Of a stretch of DNA of 64,000 nt, positions 1 to 8,209 are shown in pieces. The stretch is from Salipiger sp. CCB-MM3 (GTDB lineage: Bacteria; Pseudomonadota; Alphaproteobacteria; Rhodobacterales; Rhodobacteraceae): positions 124,001 through 188,000 of the forward strand of contig NZ_CP014596.1 of NCBI RefSeq assembly GCF_001687105.1. The letters are read 5' to 3'. Below the pieces are notes generated by a model. The model ran no database searches, was not told where the DNA came from, and saw nothing but the letters and a program-made list of their open reading frames with translations. Numbering within the stretch: the first letter of the stretch is position 1; every line of letters begins with the position of its first letter. Both the position numbers and the translations under genes were made by a program.

Positions 1-54
1 TGCGGTCAGGGCCAGCGTTGCGGCGGTGCCGAGGATGGATTTCATGAGGGTCAT
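1..54 (-). CDS. 5' end of an exported protein (partial)
   Basis: Reading the minus strand, an ATG preceded by a GGGAGCACC-like ribosome site starts an open frame of 18 codons that runs off the window edge. The residues (MTLMKSILGTAATLALTA) look like the start of a Sec signal peptide: one Lys, then a hydrophobic Ala/Leu stretch. A second in-frame ATG lies three codons in. The mature protein is outside the window, so its function cannot be told. It follows rimI on the same strand after about 158 bases with no gene. Confidence 0.5.
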   Translation of the reverse strand, partial: MTLMKSILGTAATLALTA

Positions 55-212
55 AGGGTGCTCCCGGGTCTGGACGAGCGGGGTCTGTTCTGCGTGCCCC
101 GCACTTTGGACTGCCCTGTGGCAGATCATGCCCGATAATGCGTTGCCCTAGCGGCGGGTCAACAGGTTTTTGCAAGTCCACGCACAGGGTTGGCCTGCCG
201 CAACGCCTAACC

Positions 213-632
213 TCAGGTAAGCGCACGGCTCATGAGCAGCGCATCGTCGCGCCCGCCGCCGGGCCGGTGGTAATAGGCTTTCCGCCGGCCGGTCACCTGA
301 TAACCGCAGGCCTCGTAAAAGCCGCGAGCACCTAGGTTTTCCGACGCCACCTCAAGAAAGACAGTGGCCACACCGCGGGCCGCGGCCTGCGCCTCAAAGG
401 CCTGCAGAACCGCCCGCCCTGCCCCCTTGCGCTGCTGCGCAGGATTGGTGGCAAGCGCGAGGATCTCCGCCTCGTCCAGCACCACGCGGCCAAGCACAAA
501 GGCGCCCTCCCCGCGCACCAGCAGGCTGGAGGGCTGATCGAGCGTGCCCGCAAATGCCGCCTCGGTCCAAGGGTCCATATGGGTGTAGGCGCGGGCCGAG
601 AGCGCGGCCAGTTCGGCGGCGGTCAGGCTCAT
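213..632 (-). CDS. rimI: RimI-type ribosomal-protein alanine N-acetyltransferase
   Basis: GNAT-fold acetyltransferase of 139-140 residues, the usual size for RimI, which acetylates the N-terminal Ala of ribosomal protein S18. The acetyl-CoA loop is visible as QQRKGAGRAVL near residue 70, followed by FLEVASENLGARGFYEACGY, the standard RimI motif-B region. The start was set at MSLTAAEL, 4 bases after the tsaB stop, not the longer Arg-rich open frame. It is the last gene of nfu-tsaB-rimI; tsaB-rimI adjacency is widespread in bacteria, which supports the name over a generic GNAT. The exact substrate is inferred. Confidence 0.85.
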   Translation of the reverse strand: MSLTAAELAALSARAYTHMDPWTEAAFAGTLDQPSSLLVRGEGAFVLGRVVLDEAEILALATNPAQQRKGAGRAVLQAFEAQAAARGVATVFLEVASENLGARGFYEACGYQVTGRRKAYYHRPGGGRDDALLMSRALT

Positions 633-636
633 GCGC

Positions 637-1200
637 TTAGTCCAGCAAGCGCGGCGCCGCATCGCGCGACGGCGCGGCATCGGCGGCCCGGATGTAAAGC
701 GGAGCAGGACGGCGGCCCGGCTCCTTCTGCGCGGCGACCTGTGCGATGCGGATCGCCAGATCTCGCGGCTCGGGCGGCAACACCGCGTCGCTGTCTTCGG
801 CAGAGACCAGCGCCGGGGTCTCCCAGTTGCGCTGCACGTAGATCTGCCCGCGCGGTGCGGGCACCCCGGCCAGAACGTCGGGCTGTTCGTGATGGATCGC
901 CTCGAAGGTGCTCACCCCGATGGCCGGAGCCTCCAGCCCCAGCGCCAGCCCGCGGGCGGTCGAGACCGAAATGCGGATCCCGGTGAAATTGCCCGGTCCG
1001 ATGCCCACGGCGATCAGATCAAGATCGCCCCAGACAACCCCGCCCTCGGCCAGCACTTCCTCGAGCAGCGGCATCAGGCGCTCGGCCTGTCCACGGCCCA
1101 TATCCTCGGCCTTCGCCGCCAGCACCTCGTCGCCACGCAGCAAAGCGGCCGCGCAATGCGCGGCCGATGTGTCGAAGGCTAGGATCAGTTGATCAGGCAT
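637..1200 (-). CDS. tsaB: tRNA threonylcarbamoyladenosine biosynthesis protein TsaB
   Basis: 187 residues, an ASKHA-fold protein that scaffolds TsaD/TsaE in making t6A37 of ANN-decoding tRNAs in the cytoplasm. The N-terminus reads LILAFDTSAAHCAAALL, the typical phosphate-loop start of TsaB, and GIGPGNFTGIRIS near residue 67 is the family hallmark (GPGSFTGLR). The C-terminal half is short, which is common in alphaproteobacteria. It starts 17 bases after the nfu stop, so nfu, tsaB and rimI are probably one transcript. No other t6A gene is in the window. Confidence 0.93.
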   Translation of the reverse strand: MPDQLILAFDTSAAHCAAALLRGDEVLAAKAEDMGRGQAERLMPLLEEVLAEGGVVWGDLDLIAVGIGPGNFTGIRISVSTARGLALGLEAPAIGVSTFEAIHHEQPDVLAGVPAPRGQIYVQRNWETPALVSAEDSDAVLPPEPRDLAIRIAQVAAQKEPGRRPAPLYIRAADAAPSRDAAPRLLD

Positions 1201-1217
1201 GGATCGCTCCGGAGCGC

Positions 1218-1778
1218 TCAGACGGCGACCGGGCGTACCTCGGTCACTTCGGGGATGTAGTGGCGCAGCAGGTTCTCAATGCCCATCTTCAGCGTCAGCG
1301 TCGACGAGGGGCAGCCCGCGCAGGCGCCCTGCATGTGCAGATAGACCACGCCACGGTCAAAGCCGTGGAAGGTGATGTCACCGCCATCCTGCGCCACGGC
1401 CGGACGCACGCGGCTGTCGAGCAATTCCTTGATCTGGCCGACGATTTCAGCGTCCTCGCCTTCAAAGGCCTTATGGCCCGAGGCTTGCGCTTCGCCCGCC
1501 ATGACCGGCTCGCCGGACTGGAAATGCTCCATGATCGCGCCCAGAACGGCGGGCTTCACATGGTCCCAATCAGCGGCTTCGTCCTTGGTGACGGTGACGA
1601 AATCATTGCCAAAGAACACGCCGGTGACACCGGCGACCGAGAACAGGCGCTTGGCCAGCGGCGAGTTGTCCGCGCCCTCGGGCGTGGGGAAATCCGCGGT
1701 GCCTGCCTCCAGCACGGTCTGGCCCGGCAGGAACTTCAGCGTCGCGGGGTTCGGGGTGGATTCGGTCTGGATGAACAT
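1218..1778 (-). CDS. NifU-type iron-sulfur scaffold/carrier protein (Nfu)
   Basis: 186 residues with the two-domain Nfu layout: an N-terminal Nfu_N domain (MFIQTESTPNPATLKFLPG) and a C-terminal NifU domain with the cluster-binding CxxC in GACAGCPSS near residue 153. Nfu proteins carry [4Fe-4S] clusters to client enzymes. The start has a good ribosome site (AAAGGA). Upstream on the minus strand are a sigma70-like promoter and a 17-bp inverted repeat matching the Irr consensus, annotated separately, which suggests iron-dependent control. It heads nfu-tsaB-rimI. Confidence 0.9.
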   Translation of the reverse strand: MFIQTESTPNPATLKFLPGQTVLEAGTADFPTPEGADNSPLAKRLFSVAGVTGVFFGNDFVTVTKDEAADWDHVKPAVLGAIMEHFQSGEPVMAGEAQASGHKAFEGEDAEIVGQIKELLDSRVRPAVAQDGGDITFHGFDRGVVYLHMQGACAGCPSSTLTLKMGIENLLRHYIPEVTEVRPVAV

Positions 1779-1808
1779 CTGCGATAGTCCTTTTTGCGGG
1801 CTGGACCC

Positions 1809-1837
1809 TATATGCGCCTCCGCCGCTCCAACGTCAA
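1809..1837 (-). promoter_or_regulatory. Putative sigma70 promoter of nfu-tsaB-rimI
   Basis: On the minus strand TTGACG (1832-1837) is followed after 17 bases by CATATA (1809-1814), about 30 bases upstream of the nfu start codon. The spacing is ideal and the -35 is 5/6 consensus. It was read by eye; no start-site data. Confidence 0.55.
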
Positions 1838-1839
1838 GT

Positions 1840-1856
1840 TTTGGAATCGTTCTAAA
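1840..1856 (-). promoter_or_regulatory. Irr (iron response regulator) box upstream of nfu
   Basis: The minus-strand sequence TTTAGAACGATTCCAAA is an interrupted palindrome (7-bp arms, 6/7 paired, 3-bp centre). It fits the alphaproteobacterial Irr/ICE consensus TTTAGAA-N3-TTCYAAA. It abuts the -35 of the nfu promoter on its upstream side, where an activator would sit. Assignment to Irr is by consensus only. Confidence 0.6.
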
Positions 1857-1950
1857 TCAGGTCCAGCGGCAGAAATCCCGACACGGACGGTCGGCGCTCC
1901 GGACCGCAGCACCAAGAAGGCACCCGCCCTCCGGCACCACGGATGGCCGC

Positions 1951-2406
1951 TCAGGTGATCGCCTCGAGCCGTTCCTTGGACATGTCTCCCGGCACGATGG
2001 TCAGCGGGATCGGCAGACTGCCCGAACTGCGGGTCATCTGACTGACCAGCGGTCCCGGCCCCTTCTTGTCGGCGGCGGCGCCCAGCACCAGCACGCCGAT
2101 CGATGGGTCTTCGTCGACCTGCGCAAGGATCTCCGTCACCGGATCGCCCTCACGGACCACCAGTTCGGGATCGACGCCCTGACGGTCGCGCATCCATTTG
2201 GCGAAGACCTCGAAATGCGCCTCGATCCGCTCGCGGGCCTCGGCGCGCATGATGTCACCCACGCCGATCCAATGGTTGAACTCATCGGGCGGGATCACCG
2301 ACAGGATCGACACGCCGCCCTTGGTCTTGGCCGCGCGCATGGCGGCGAAACGCATGGCATTGAGACATTCGCGGCTGTCATCCAGCACGACGAGGAACTT
2401 GCGCAT
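1951..2406 (-). CDS. Universal stress protein (UspA family)
   Basis: 151 residues, one Usp domain. It opens MRKFLVVLDDSRECLNAM, the classic Usp first strand with the nucleotide-binding Asp, and ends with GAAADKKGPGPLVSQ...PLTIVPG, a divergent version of the ATP-binding G-2x-G-9x-G segment. The start was taken at MRKFL after the GGAGAGCCCA ribosome site; the longer frame upstream is not Usp-like. It lies 61 bases downstream of the hypothetical membrane-protein gene on the same strand. The role is probably stress-related; no specific partner is implied. Confidence 0.85.
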   Translation of the reverse strand: MRKFLVVLDDSRECLNAMRFAAMRAAKTKGGVSILSVIPPDEFNHWIGVGDIMRAEARERIEAHFEVFAKWMRDRQGVDPELVVREGDPVTEILAQVDEDPSIGVLVLGAAADKKGPGPLVSQMTRSSGSLPIPLTIVPGDMSKERLEAIT

Positions 2407-2467
2407 TGGGCTCTCCTTCGCGGCGATCATGGCGCAGGGGGCAGGCGCAGGCAATGTCGATTTCTCA

Positions 2468-3676
2468 TCACTCCACCAGCGCCGCCAGACCGCGCGCCGC
2501 CGGCCGCAGCAGACGCGCGCCCAGCCAGCCGCCAAGGGCCGTCAGCGCCTGCGCAAGCGCCAGCCAGACCATAAGCCCCGCGGCGATCGCGTGATCCGAG
2601 ACGCGCACCAAGGCCCGGAAGGTGCGGGATTTTCCAAGCACCTCCATGACCCCGCGCGTCTCGCTGCCCGCCACCTCCGACACCCGCGCGAGCCGCGCCG
2701 CATCCTCGGCGCTGTCCACATGGCGCAGCAGCAGCACGCCGTCGGTCATCGAGGTGTTGCCTACCACCCGGCTAACGTCGCCCGCCAGAGCCTCGGCCCT
2801 TGCCAGTCGCGCCATGTCCGCCGCCGCGCCGCTGCCGCTGGCCAACCGCCGCAGCATGCCCGCGTCCGCGAGGCGCGCCAGTTCATCCAAGAACGAGGGC
2901 GTCAGCGTGTTCAGCCGCCGCCCCATGCGCAGCGCCGTGGCGCCCGCCTTGACCGAGGCGGAACTGCCGCCCGTGACTACCAGCGCGCCCGTCGCCGCCA
3001 GCCCGACGGTGGCCAGCGTCACCTCCACTCCGTCCACAGCACTGCCGCTGAGCCAGTCGCCGCCCGCCCGGCGCAATGCGTTGAGATCGCCGAGCGGCGT
3101 CAGTTCCAGCGGGATGCCGCAATAGGCCAGCATCTGCAGCGAGGGGCAATTGGCGATATCGGCGGCGCAGGTGCCGCAGGTGGCGACCTTGCCCCAGACG
3201 CTGTCCTTAGCCTCGCGCAACTCTTCGATCTGCCGCGCTTGCGCCGCGTCCGGCTGCTGACCGACGCGCGCGGCCAACGGCAGCAGCATGTCGATCCGGT
3301 CAAGGTCCTGCGCCTCCAGCGCCTCGGCGATCTGCTGCGCGAGCCGCTCGGGGCTCAGCATCCGCGCCAGTCCGGCGTCCAGCGCCTGCCGCACTTCGGC
3401 GGTGCTGGCCTGCAGGAAAGGCCGCGCGAAAGGGTTGGTCGAGAGGGTCCAGACCATCAGCAGCAGGCTGACCAGCAGCGGCAGGGCGCGGATCGAGCGT
3501 GCCAGCCCCCGGCGGCGGCGCCTCGGACGTCTAGGGCCGCGCGGCTCAGACCGCAGATCGCCCCCCGGCAGATCGCGCCGCGGGGCGTCCGTTTCGGCAT
3601 AGCGGCGTTCGGCCCGCAGCACCGGGCGCTGCGGGTCCTTGGGGCGTGTCGCGACGAGCGGCGGCTCGCGGCGCAA
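2468..3676 (-). CDS. Conserved hypothetical membrane protein
   Basis: 402 residues; family not recognised. The first about 60 residues are very rich in Arg and Pro and probably cytoplasmic. A transmembrane helix follows (RALPLLVSLLLMVWTLS). A middle part holds five Cys within a short span (ATCGTCAADIANCPSLQMLAYC region, about residues 160-185). A hydrophobic Gly/Ala/Val stretch follows (about 215-240), and a last helix (AAGLMVWLALAQALTALGGW) sits near residue 370. The gene starts 3 bases after ilvE and precedes the usp gene, so it probably shares a transcript with ilvE. Topology is inferred by eye. Confidence 0.7.
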   Translation of the reverse strand: MRREPPLVATRPKDPQRPVLRAERRYAETDAPRRDLPGGDLRSEPRGPRRPRRRRRGLARSIRALPLLVSLLLMVWTLSTNPFARPFLQASTAEVRQALDAGLARMLSPERLAQQIAEALEAQDLDRIDMLLPLAARVGQQPDAAQARQIEELREAKDSVWGKVATCGTCAADIANCPSLQMLAYCGIPLELTPLGDLNALRRAGGDWLSGSAVDGVEVTLATVGLAATGALVVTGGSSASVKAGATALRMGRRLNTLTPSFLDELARLADAGMLRRLASGSGAAADMARLARAEALAGDVSRVVGNTSMTDGVLLLRHVDSAEDAARLARVSEVAGSETRGVMEVLGKSRTFRALVRVSDHAIAAGLMVWLALAQALTALGGWLGARLLRPAARGLAALVE

Positions 3677-3679
3677 GAC

Positions 3680-4543
3680 TCAGCCTTCGCTGAGTGCCCA
3701 GTCCCAGTAAAGCTCGCGCACACGGCGCGTCACGGGACCGATCTGGTAATTGGTGTCTTCAAAGCCCGACACGGCGGTCACCTTCTGCAGGTTGCCCGAG
3801 AGGAACACCTCGTCAGCACCCTCGAAGTCCTCGAAACTGAGCACCGCCTCATGCACCTCCATGCCGTCGGCGCGCATGTTCTCGATGTGACGCGCACGGG
3901 TGATCCCCGACAGGAAGGTGCCATTGGCGATCGGGGTGAACACCGCGCCATCCTTCACCATGAAGGCGTTGGCCGTGGCGCTCTCGGCGACATTGCCGAG
4001 CGCATCGGCCACCAGCGCGTTGTCGAACCCGCGCGCGCGCGCCTCGACCAGCATCCGCGCATTGTTGGGATAAAGGCAGCCCGCCTTGGCGTTGCAGACC
4101 GAGCTTTCCAGCACGGGCCGGCGGAACCGCGTGCGGCCCAGCCGCGATGCTGCGGTGTCGGGCGCCATGGGGATCTCTTCGAGCGAGATGGCAAACGCGG
4201 TGCCTTCGGCGCCCGGCACGATGGCGGTCGCGTCGCCCTGCGTCGCCCAATACATCGGGCGAATGTAGAGGGCCGCCTCCTTGGGATAGGCCGAAAGCCC
4301 CTCCCAGACGATCTGCACCATCTCCTCGGCGGTGATCGTCGGCGTCAGCATCAGCGCCTTGGCCGAGCGGTTGATCCGCGCGCAATGGGCATAGAGATCG
4401 GGCGCAATGCCATTGACGTAACGCGCGCCATCAAAGACCGAACTGCCGAGCCAGGCCGCATGATCTGCCGCGCGCATGATCATCGCGTCCCCGTCGTGCC
4501 AGGTGCCCTGGAAATAGGTGCGGATGTTCTTGCCCGTTGCCAT
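3680..4543 (-). CDS. ilvE: Branched-chain amino acid aminotransferase (class IV PLP enzyme)
   Basis: 287 residues. IlvE transaminates Val, Ile and Leu with 2-oxoglutarate using PLP. Visible marks: FDGARYVNG near residue 37, the PLP-lysine segment NAKAGCLYPN with Lys153, and GNVAESATANAF with the conserved Glu of class IV enzymes. The downstream FLSGITR element is also typical. The start is supported by the GCAGGAGACACGACG ribosome site. D-amino acid aminotransferase or aminodeoxychorismate lyase share the fold, but length and motifs fit the IlvE group used by Rhodobacteraceae. Confidence 0.87.
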   Translation of the reverse strand: MATGKNIRTYFQGTWHDGDAMIMRAADHAAWLGSSVFDGARYVNGIAPDLYAHCARINRSAKALMLTPTITAEEMVQIVWEGLSAYPKEAALYIRPMYWATQGDATAIVPGAEGTAFAISLEEIPMAPDTAASRLGRTRFRRPVLESSVCNAKAGCLYPNNARMLVEARARGFDNALVADALGNVAESATANAFMVKDGAVFTPIANGTFLSGITRARHIENMRADGMEVHEAVLSFEDFEGADEVFLSGNLQKVTAVSGFEDTNYQIGPVTRRVRELYWDWALSEG

Positions 4544-4645
4544 CGTCGTGTCTCCTGCGAAAGTTGCGCGGACCCTAAGCCCGCGCCGCCGCCGCGTCCA
4601 GACCGCCCCGCCGCGCCCTCACGGAAGAGCGAGCGGCGCCCCCGC

Positions 4646-4724
4646 CCCTTTCATCTTTCCACAAATACTCGACAAAACCCGCCGCCAAGGCGCAGCAAGC
4701 CCCTTCATTGTTCCCCAAATACGC
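4646..4724. repeat. Two degenerate copies of the CTTC...CCAAATACGC intergenic repeat
   Basis: Two direct, diverged copies of the intergenic repeat seen elsewhere in the window lie between ilvE and the ZIP gene: 4646-4670 (CTTTCATCTTTCC then ACAAATACTC) and 4701-4724 (CCCTTCATTGTTCC then CCAAATACGC). They lie on the 3' side of the ZIP gene. Confidence 0.5.
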
Positions 4725-4760
4725 AAACACCCGCGCCAGACGCGCCGCCGCCGGGCCGCG

Positions 4761-5534
4761 TCAGCCCAGCGTCACGTCAAGGAACATCATCAGGATCAGG
4801 CCAAAGAGCAGCCCCGTAGTCGCCCGCTTCTGGTGGCCGTTGCGGTGGGTCTCGGGCACGATCTCATGGCTGATGATGTAAAGCATCGCGCCCGCCGCGA
4901 AGGTCAGGCCCCAGGGCAGCAGCACCGAACTGACCGAGACCGCGACCACGCCCAGCAGCGCCCCTACCGGCTCGACCAGCCCGGTGAGCGCGGTGTAGAG
5001 CAGCGCCTTGCTGCGGGAATAGCCCAGCCCCACCAAGGCCACCGCCACGGCCAGCCCCTCGGGCATGTCCTGCAGCGAGATACCGGTCATCACCGAAAAG
5101 CCGTTGGTCCGGTCGACACCGTAAGCGACGCCGATCGACAGGCCTTCGGGGAAATTGTGGATCGAGATCGCCAGAACGAACAGCCAGATCCGCGCGAAGG
5201 TCGCCTGATCCGCCCCGCCCTCGGGGCCGGTCTTGAAATGCTCGTGCGGAATCGCGTGGTTGAGCCACGCCACGAAGCCCGAGCCGAAGGCGATGCCGCA
5301 GGCGGCGATGGCGGCGGCGATCCAGACCGAGCCGGTCTGTTCCTGCGCCACGTCGATGCCCGGAATGATCAGCGAGAAGTAAGAGGCTGACAGCATGACC
5401 CCGGCGGCAAAGCCCAGCATCATGTCCGAGGTCGCCTGCGTCATCTTGCGTCCGACCAGCGCCGGGATCGCCCCTGCCGTGGTGGCAATCGCGGCGATCA
5501 TGCCGCCACCGACGCCCCAGAGAATGTCCTGCAT
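4761..5534 (-). CDS. ZIP-family metal transporter
   Basis: 257 residues, an inner-membrane protein with about eight transmembrane helices. ZIP proteins import divalent metals such as zinc. Helix IV carries HNFPEGLSIG and helix V has QDMPEGLAVA, the paired metal-binding motifs of the ZupT/GufA type. IISHEIVPETHR follows in a late helix. The start is set at MQDILWGVGGG because a GGAGG ribosome site lies 4 bases before it; the alternative ATG 18 bases upstream has none. It is divergent from lldD. The metal cannot be decided from sequence. Confidence 0.88.
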   Translation of the reverse strand: MQDILWGVGGGMIAAIATTAGAIPALVGRKMTQATSDMMLGFAAGVMLSASYFSLIIPGIDVAQEQTGSVWIAAAIAACGIAFGSGFVAWLNHAIPHEHFKTGPEGGADQATFARIWLFVLAISIHNFPEGLSIGVAYGVDRTNGFSVMTGISLQDMPEGLAVAVALVGLGYSRSKALLYTALTGLVEPVGALLGVVAVSVSSVLLPWGLTFAAGAMLYIISHEIVPETHRNGHQKRATTGLLFGLILMMFLDVTLG

Positions 5535-5659
5535 GAAGCCTCCGATCTGCATTCGCGCGCACTAAACGTGCTCTGCCGGGGAGATACAAGCACACGTCAT
5601 TGCGCAAACTCTGGCGAAGCGGTAAGGAAACCTGACCACATAGCGGAGGAAGGCGGCCC

Positions 5660-6826
5660 ATGCCGGTGATCACAGAGATCGAGGACCTCAAACGCATCTA
5701 TCGGCGCAGGGTGCCGAAGATGTTCTACGACTATTGCGAGTCGGGCAGCTGGACAGAGCAGACCTTCCGCGAGAACAGCTCGGATTTCGACGATCTCTAT
5801 CTGCGCCAGCGCGTCGCCATCGACATGACCGGCCGCAGCACCGCGACGCAGATGATCGGTCAGGACGTGGCGATGCCGGTGGCGCTGGCTCCGGTGGGCA
5901 TGACCGGGATGCAGCACGCCGACGGCGAGATCCACGCCGCGCGCGCGGCCGAGAAATTCGGCGTGCCCTATTGCCTGTCGACCATGTCGATCTGCTCAAT
6001 CGAGGATGTCGCCGAAAACACCTCCAAACCGTTCTGGATGCAGGTCTATACGCTCAAGGACGACGACTACATGAAGCGGCTCTTCGACCGCGCCAAAGAC
6101 GCCAAATGCTCGGCGGCGGTGATCACGGTTGACCTGCAGATGCTGGGCCAGCGTCACAAGGACCTGAAGAACGGCCTGTCGGCCCCGCCCAAGCTGACCC
6201 CGAAGTCGGTCGCCAACATGATGACCAAAGTGCCGTGGGGGCTGGAGATGCTGCAGACCAAGCGGCGCTTCTTCGGCAATATCGTCGGCCATGCCAAAGG
6301 CGTGACCGACCCGTCGTCGTTGACCACATGGACGGCGCAGAGCTTTGATCAGGCGCTCGACTGGGACCGCATCCGCGAGTTCCGCAAGATGTGGGACGGC
6401 CCGCTGATCATCAAGGGCATCATCGACCCGCGCGACGCTTTGGAGGCCTGCAACGTCGGGGCCGACGCCATCGTGGTGTCGAACCACGGCGGGCGGCAGC
6501 TTGACGGCGCGCTCAGCTCGATCCGCGCGCTGGCGCCGATCATGGACGCGGTGGGTGACAAGATCGAAGTGCATCTCGACAGCGGCATCCGCTCGGGGCA
6601 GGACGTGCTGAAGGCCGTCGCCATGGGCGCCAAGGGCTGCTGGATCGGGCGCGCCTATATCTACGGGCTGGGCGCTATGGGCGAGGCCGGGGTCACCCGT
6701 GCGCTCGAAGTGATCCACAAGGAACTGGATGTGTCGATGGCGCTTTGCGGGCGCACCGACGTCACCACCGTGGACCGCGATATCCTGATGATACCCAAGG
6801 GATTTTCCGGCGACTGGGAAGAATAA
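5660..6826 (+). CDS. lldD: FMN-dependent alpha-hydroxy-acid (L-lactate) dehydrogenase
   Basis: 388 residues, close to E. coli LldD (396). These flavoenzymes oxidise L-2-hydroxy acids to 2-oxo acids and pass electrons to the quinone pool. The catalytic segment VSNHGGRQLDG, with the active-site His and Arg, is intact near residue 275. The FMN phosphate region (HLDSGIRSG...GAKGCWIGRAY) follows. The N-terminus (RRVPKMFYDYCESGSW) is typical. GGAGGAAGGC precedes the ATG. There is no lactate permease or lldR next to it, so mandelate or another hydroxy acid remains possible. Confidence 0.87.
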   Translation: MPVITEIEDLKRIYRRRVPKMFYDYCESGSWTEQTFRENSSDFDDLYLRQRVAIDMTGRSTATQMIGQDVAMPVALAPVGMTGMQHADGEIHAARAAEKFGVPYCLSTMSICSIEDVAENTSKPFWMQVYTLKDDDYMKRLFDRAKDAKCSAAVITVDLQMLGQRHKDLKNGLSAPPKLTPKSVANMMTKVPWGLEMLQTKRRFFGNIVGHAKGVTDPSSLTTWTAQSFDQALDWDRIREFRKMWDGPLIIKGIIDPRDALEACNVGADAIVVSNHGGRQLDGALSSIRALAPIMDAVGDKIEVHLDSGIRSGQDVLKAVAMGAKGCWIGRAYIYGLGAMGEAGVTRALEVIHKELDVSMALCGRTDVTTVDRDILMIPKGFSGDWEE

Positions 6827-6864
6827 CCGGAACGTTTGAGCCGGAACCGCTGATGGTGCGGCGC

Positions 6865-8013
6865 CTAGCGTCGCGCCATCAATGGCAGCAGCACCAGCGG
6901 CACCGCCAGCAAAAGCAGCGCCACCGCGCCGAAGGCGGCGCGCAGGCCGAAGACCTCGGACAGCCCGCCCATCAGCGGCGGCCCAAGGAAGAACCCCGCA
7001 TAACCGATCACCGTCGCGCGGCTGACCGCTAAGGCACGCGCCCGGGGCGTCACCCGCCCGCCCATCCATGCATAGGCCATGGGTGCCAGCACCGAGACGC
7101 CAAAGCCCAGCACCGCAAAGCCCGCCCAGCCAATCAGCGCCGTCGGCGCCAGCGCCGCCACCAGCGCACCGAAGGCGGCAAGCCCAGCCCCGGCCCCCAG
7201 CACGCCCGCGCCGTTGAGCCGCCCGATCACCCCCTGCCCGGCAAGCCGTCCGGCACCCATGGTCAGCCCCAGCAGCGTCGGCGCCAACGCGCCGCCCACG
7301 GCGCCTGCACCAAGGTTGCGCTCCAGATGCAGCGCTGACCACGCCTCGGTCGCCTGCTCTGCAAGAAAACCGATGCAGATGACCACCCCTGCCAGAACAA
7401 CCACCACCCAAGGCAGCGGACCGCGCGCATCGGATCCCGGCGCGGCGCTCCCATGGTGCGGCAGCACCGCGCCGCCGCGCGCCACCAGCGCCATCGCCAG
7501 TGTCACCAATGCCGCGCCCATGAAGATGCTCCACAGCGGCAGCCCCGCCCCCCGCGCAATGCCCGCCGTCAGCGCCGCGCAGGCATAGACCAGCGAATAG
7601 CCCCCGTGGGCGAGGTTCATCAGCGGCCGCCCGGACTTTGCCTCGAGATGCGACAGCTGCGCGTTCATCGCCACATCGACCGTGCCCGCCGCCGCTGCGC
7701 AGCACAGCATGATCGCGCCAAACTGCACGCCCGAGGTCGCGAGCCCCGGCAGGGCAAAGCCGCAGGCCAGAAGCGCGATGAACACCGGCATGGCCCAGCG
7801 GCGCAGCCGCTCTTCCGCCCATGGCGCCAGCCACATGGCAGCGATCGCGCCGCAGGTCGAGATCAGCATCGCCGTGGCGAAACCGCCATCGCCAAGCCCG
7901 GTCTGCGCCATGACCACGGGCACGCTGCCCGCAAACACCCCCCAGCACACGCCGATCCCGGCAAAGCCCGCCAGCGGCGCGCGGATCATCCGCAGATCAC
8001 TCAAAACGCTCAT
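6865..8013 (-). CDS. MFS transporter
   Basis: 382 residues with the 12-helix pattern of major facilitator permeases: a Gly/Ala-rich helix 1 (LAGFAGIGVCWGVFAGSVPVV), a loop 2-3 region with WAEERLRRW in place of a clear GxxxDRxGRR, and a last helix ending LLLLAVPLVLLPLMARR. The start MSVLSDLRM has a GGAGGGACC ribosome site; the longer frame is an Arg-rich artefact. It is convergent with lldD, with a 38-bp gap. The substrate is unknown. Confidence 0.85.
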   Translation of the reverse strand: MSVLSDLRMIRAPLAGFAGIGVCWGVFAGSVPVVMAQTGLGDGGFATAMLISTCGAIAAMWLAPWAEERLRRWAMPVFIALLACGFALPGLATSGVQFGAIMLCCAAAAGTVDVAMNAQLSHLEAKSGRPLMNLAHGGYSLVYACAALTAGIARGAGLPLWSIFMGAALVTLAMALVARGGAVLPHHGSAAPGSDARGPLPWVVVVLAGVVICIGFLAEQATEAWSALHLERNLGAGAVGGALAPTLLGLTMGAGRLAGQGVIGRLNGAGVLGAGAGLAAFGALVAALAPTALIGWAGFAVLGFGVSVLAPMAYAWMGGRVTPRARALAVSRATVIGYAGFFLGPPLMGGLSEVFGLRAAFGAVALLLLAVPLVLLPLMARR

Positions 8014-8209
8014 GGTCCCTCCGTTCGCCGCAAGCCGTCGCACGGCCCGGCGGGAAGATCCAGCCAGTCCCGCCCCTGCCTCCCGCGCGCGCGGAGCAAC
8101 CGCCACAGAGGATTAGCCCTTGCCCAAAGAGGGAATCCGGTCTAATGGGCTGCCTTCATCGCGGGGTGACAGCCTTGGAGGCACCCCCACAGACATATGG
8201 AGATACAAA

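Noticed and set aside
2198..4819. 873-codon open frame on the plus strand
   Set aside because: Antisense to usp, the membrane-protein gene and ilvE; low-complexity Arg/Gln/His composition.
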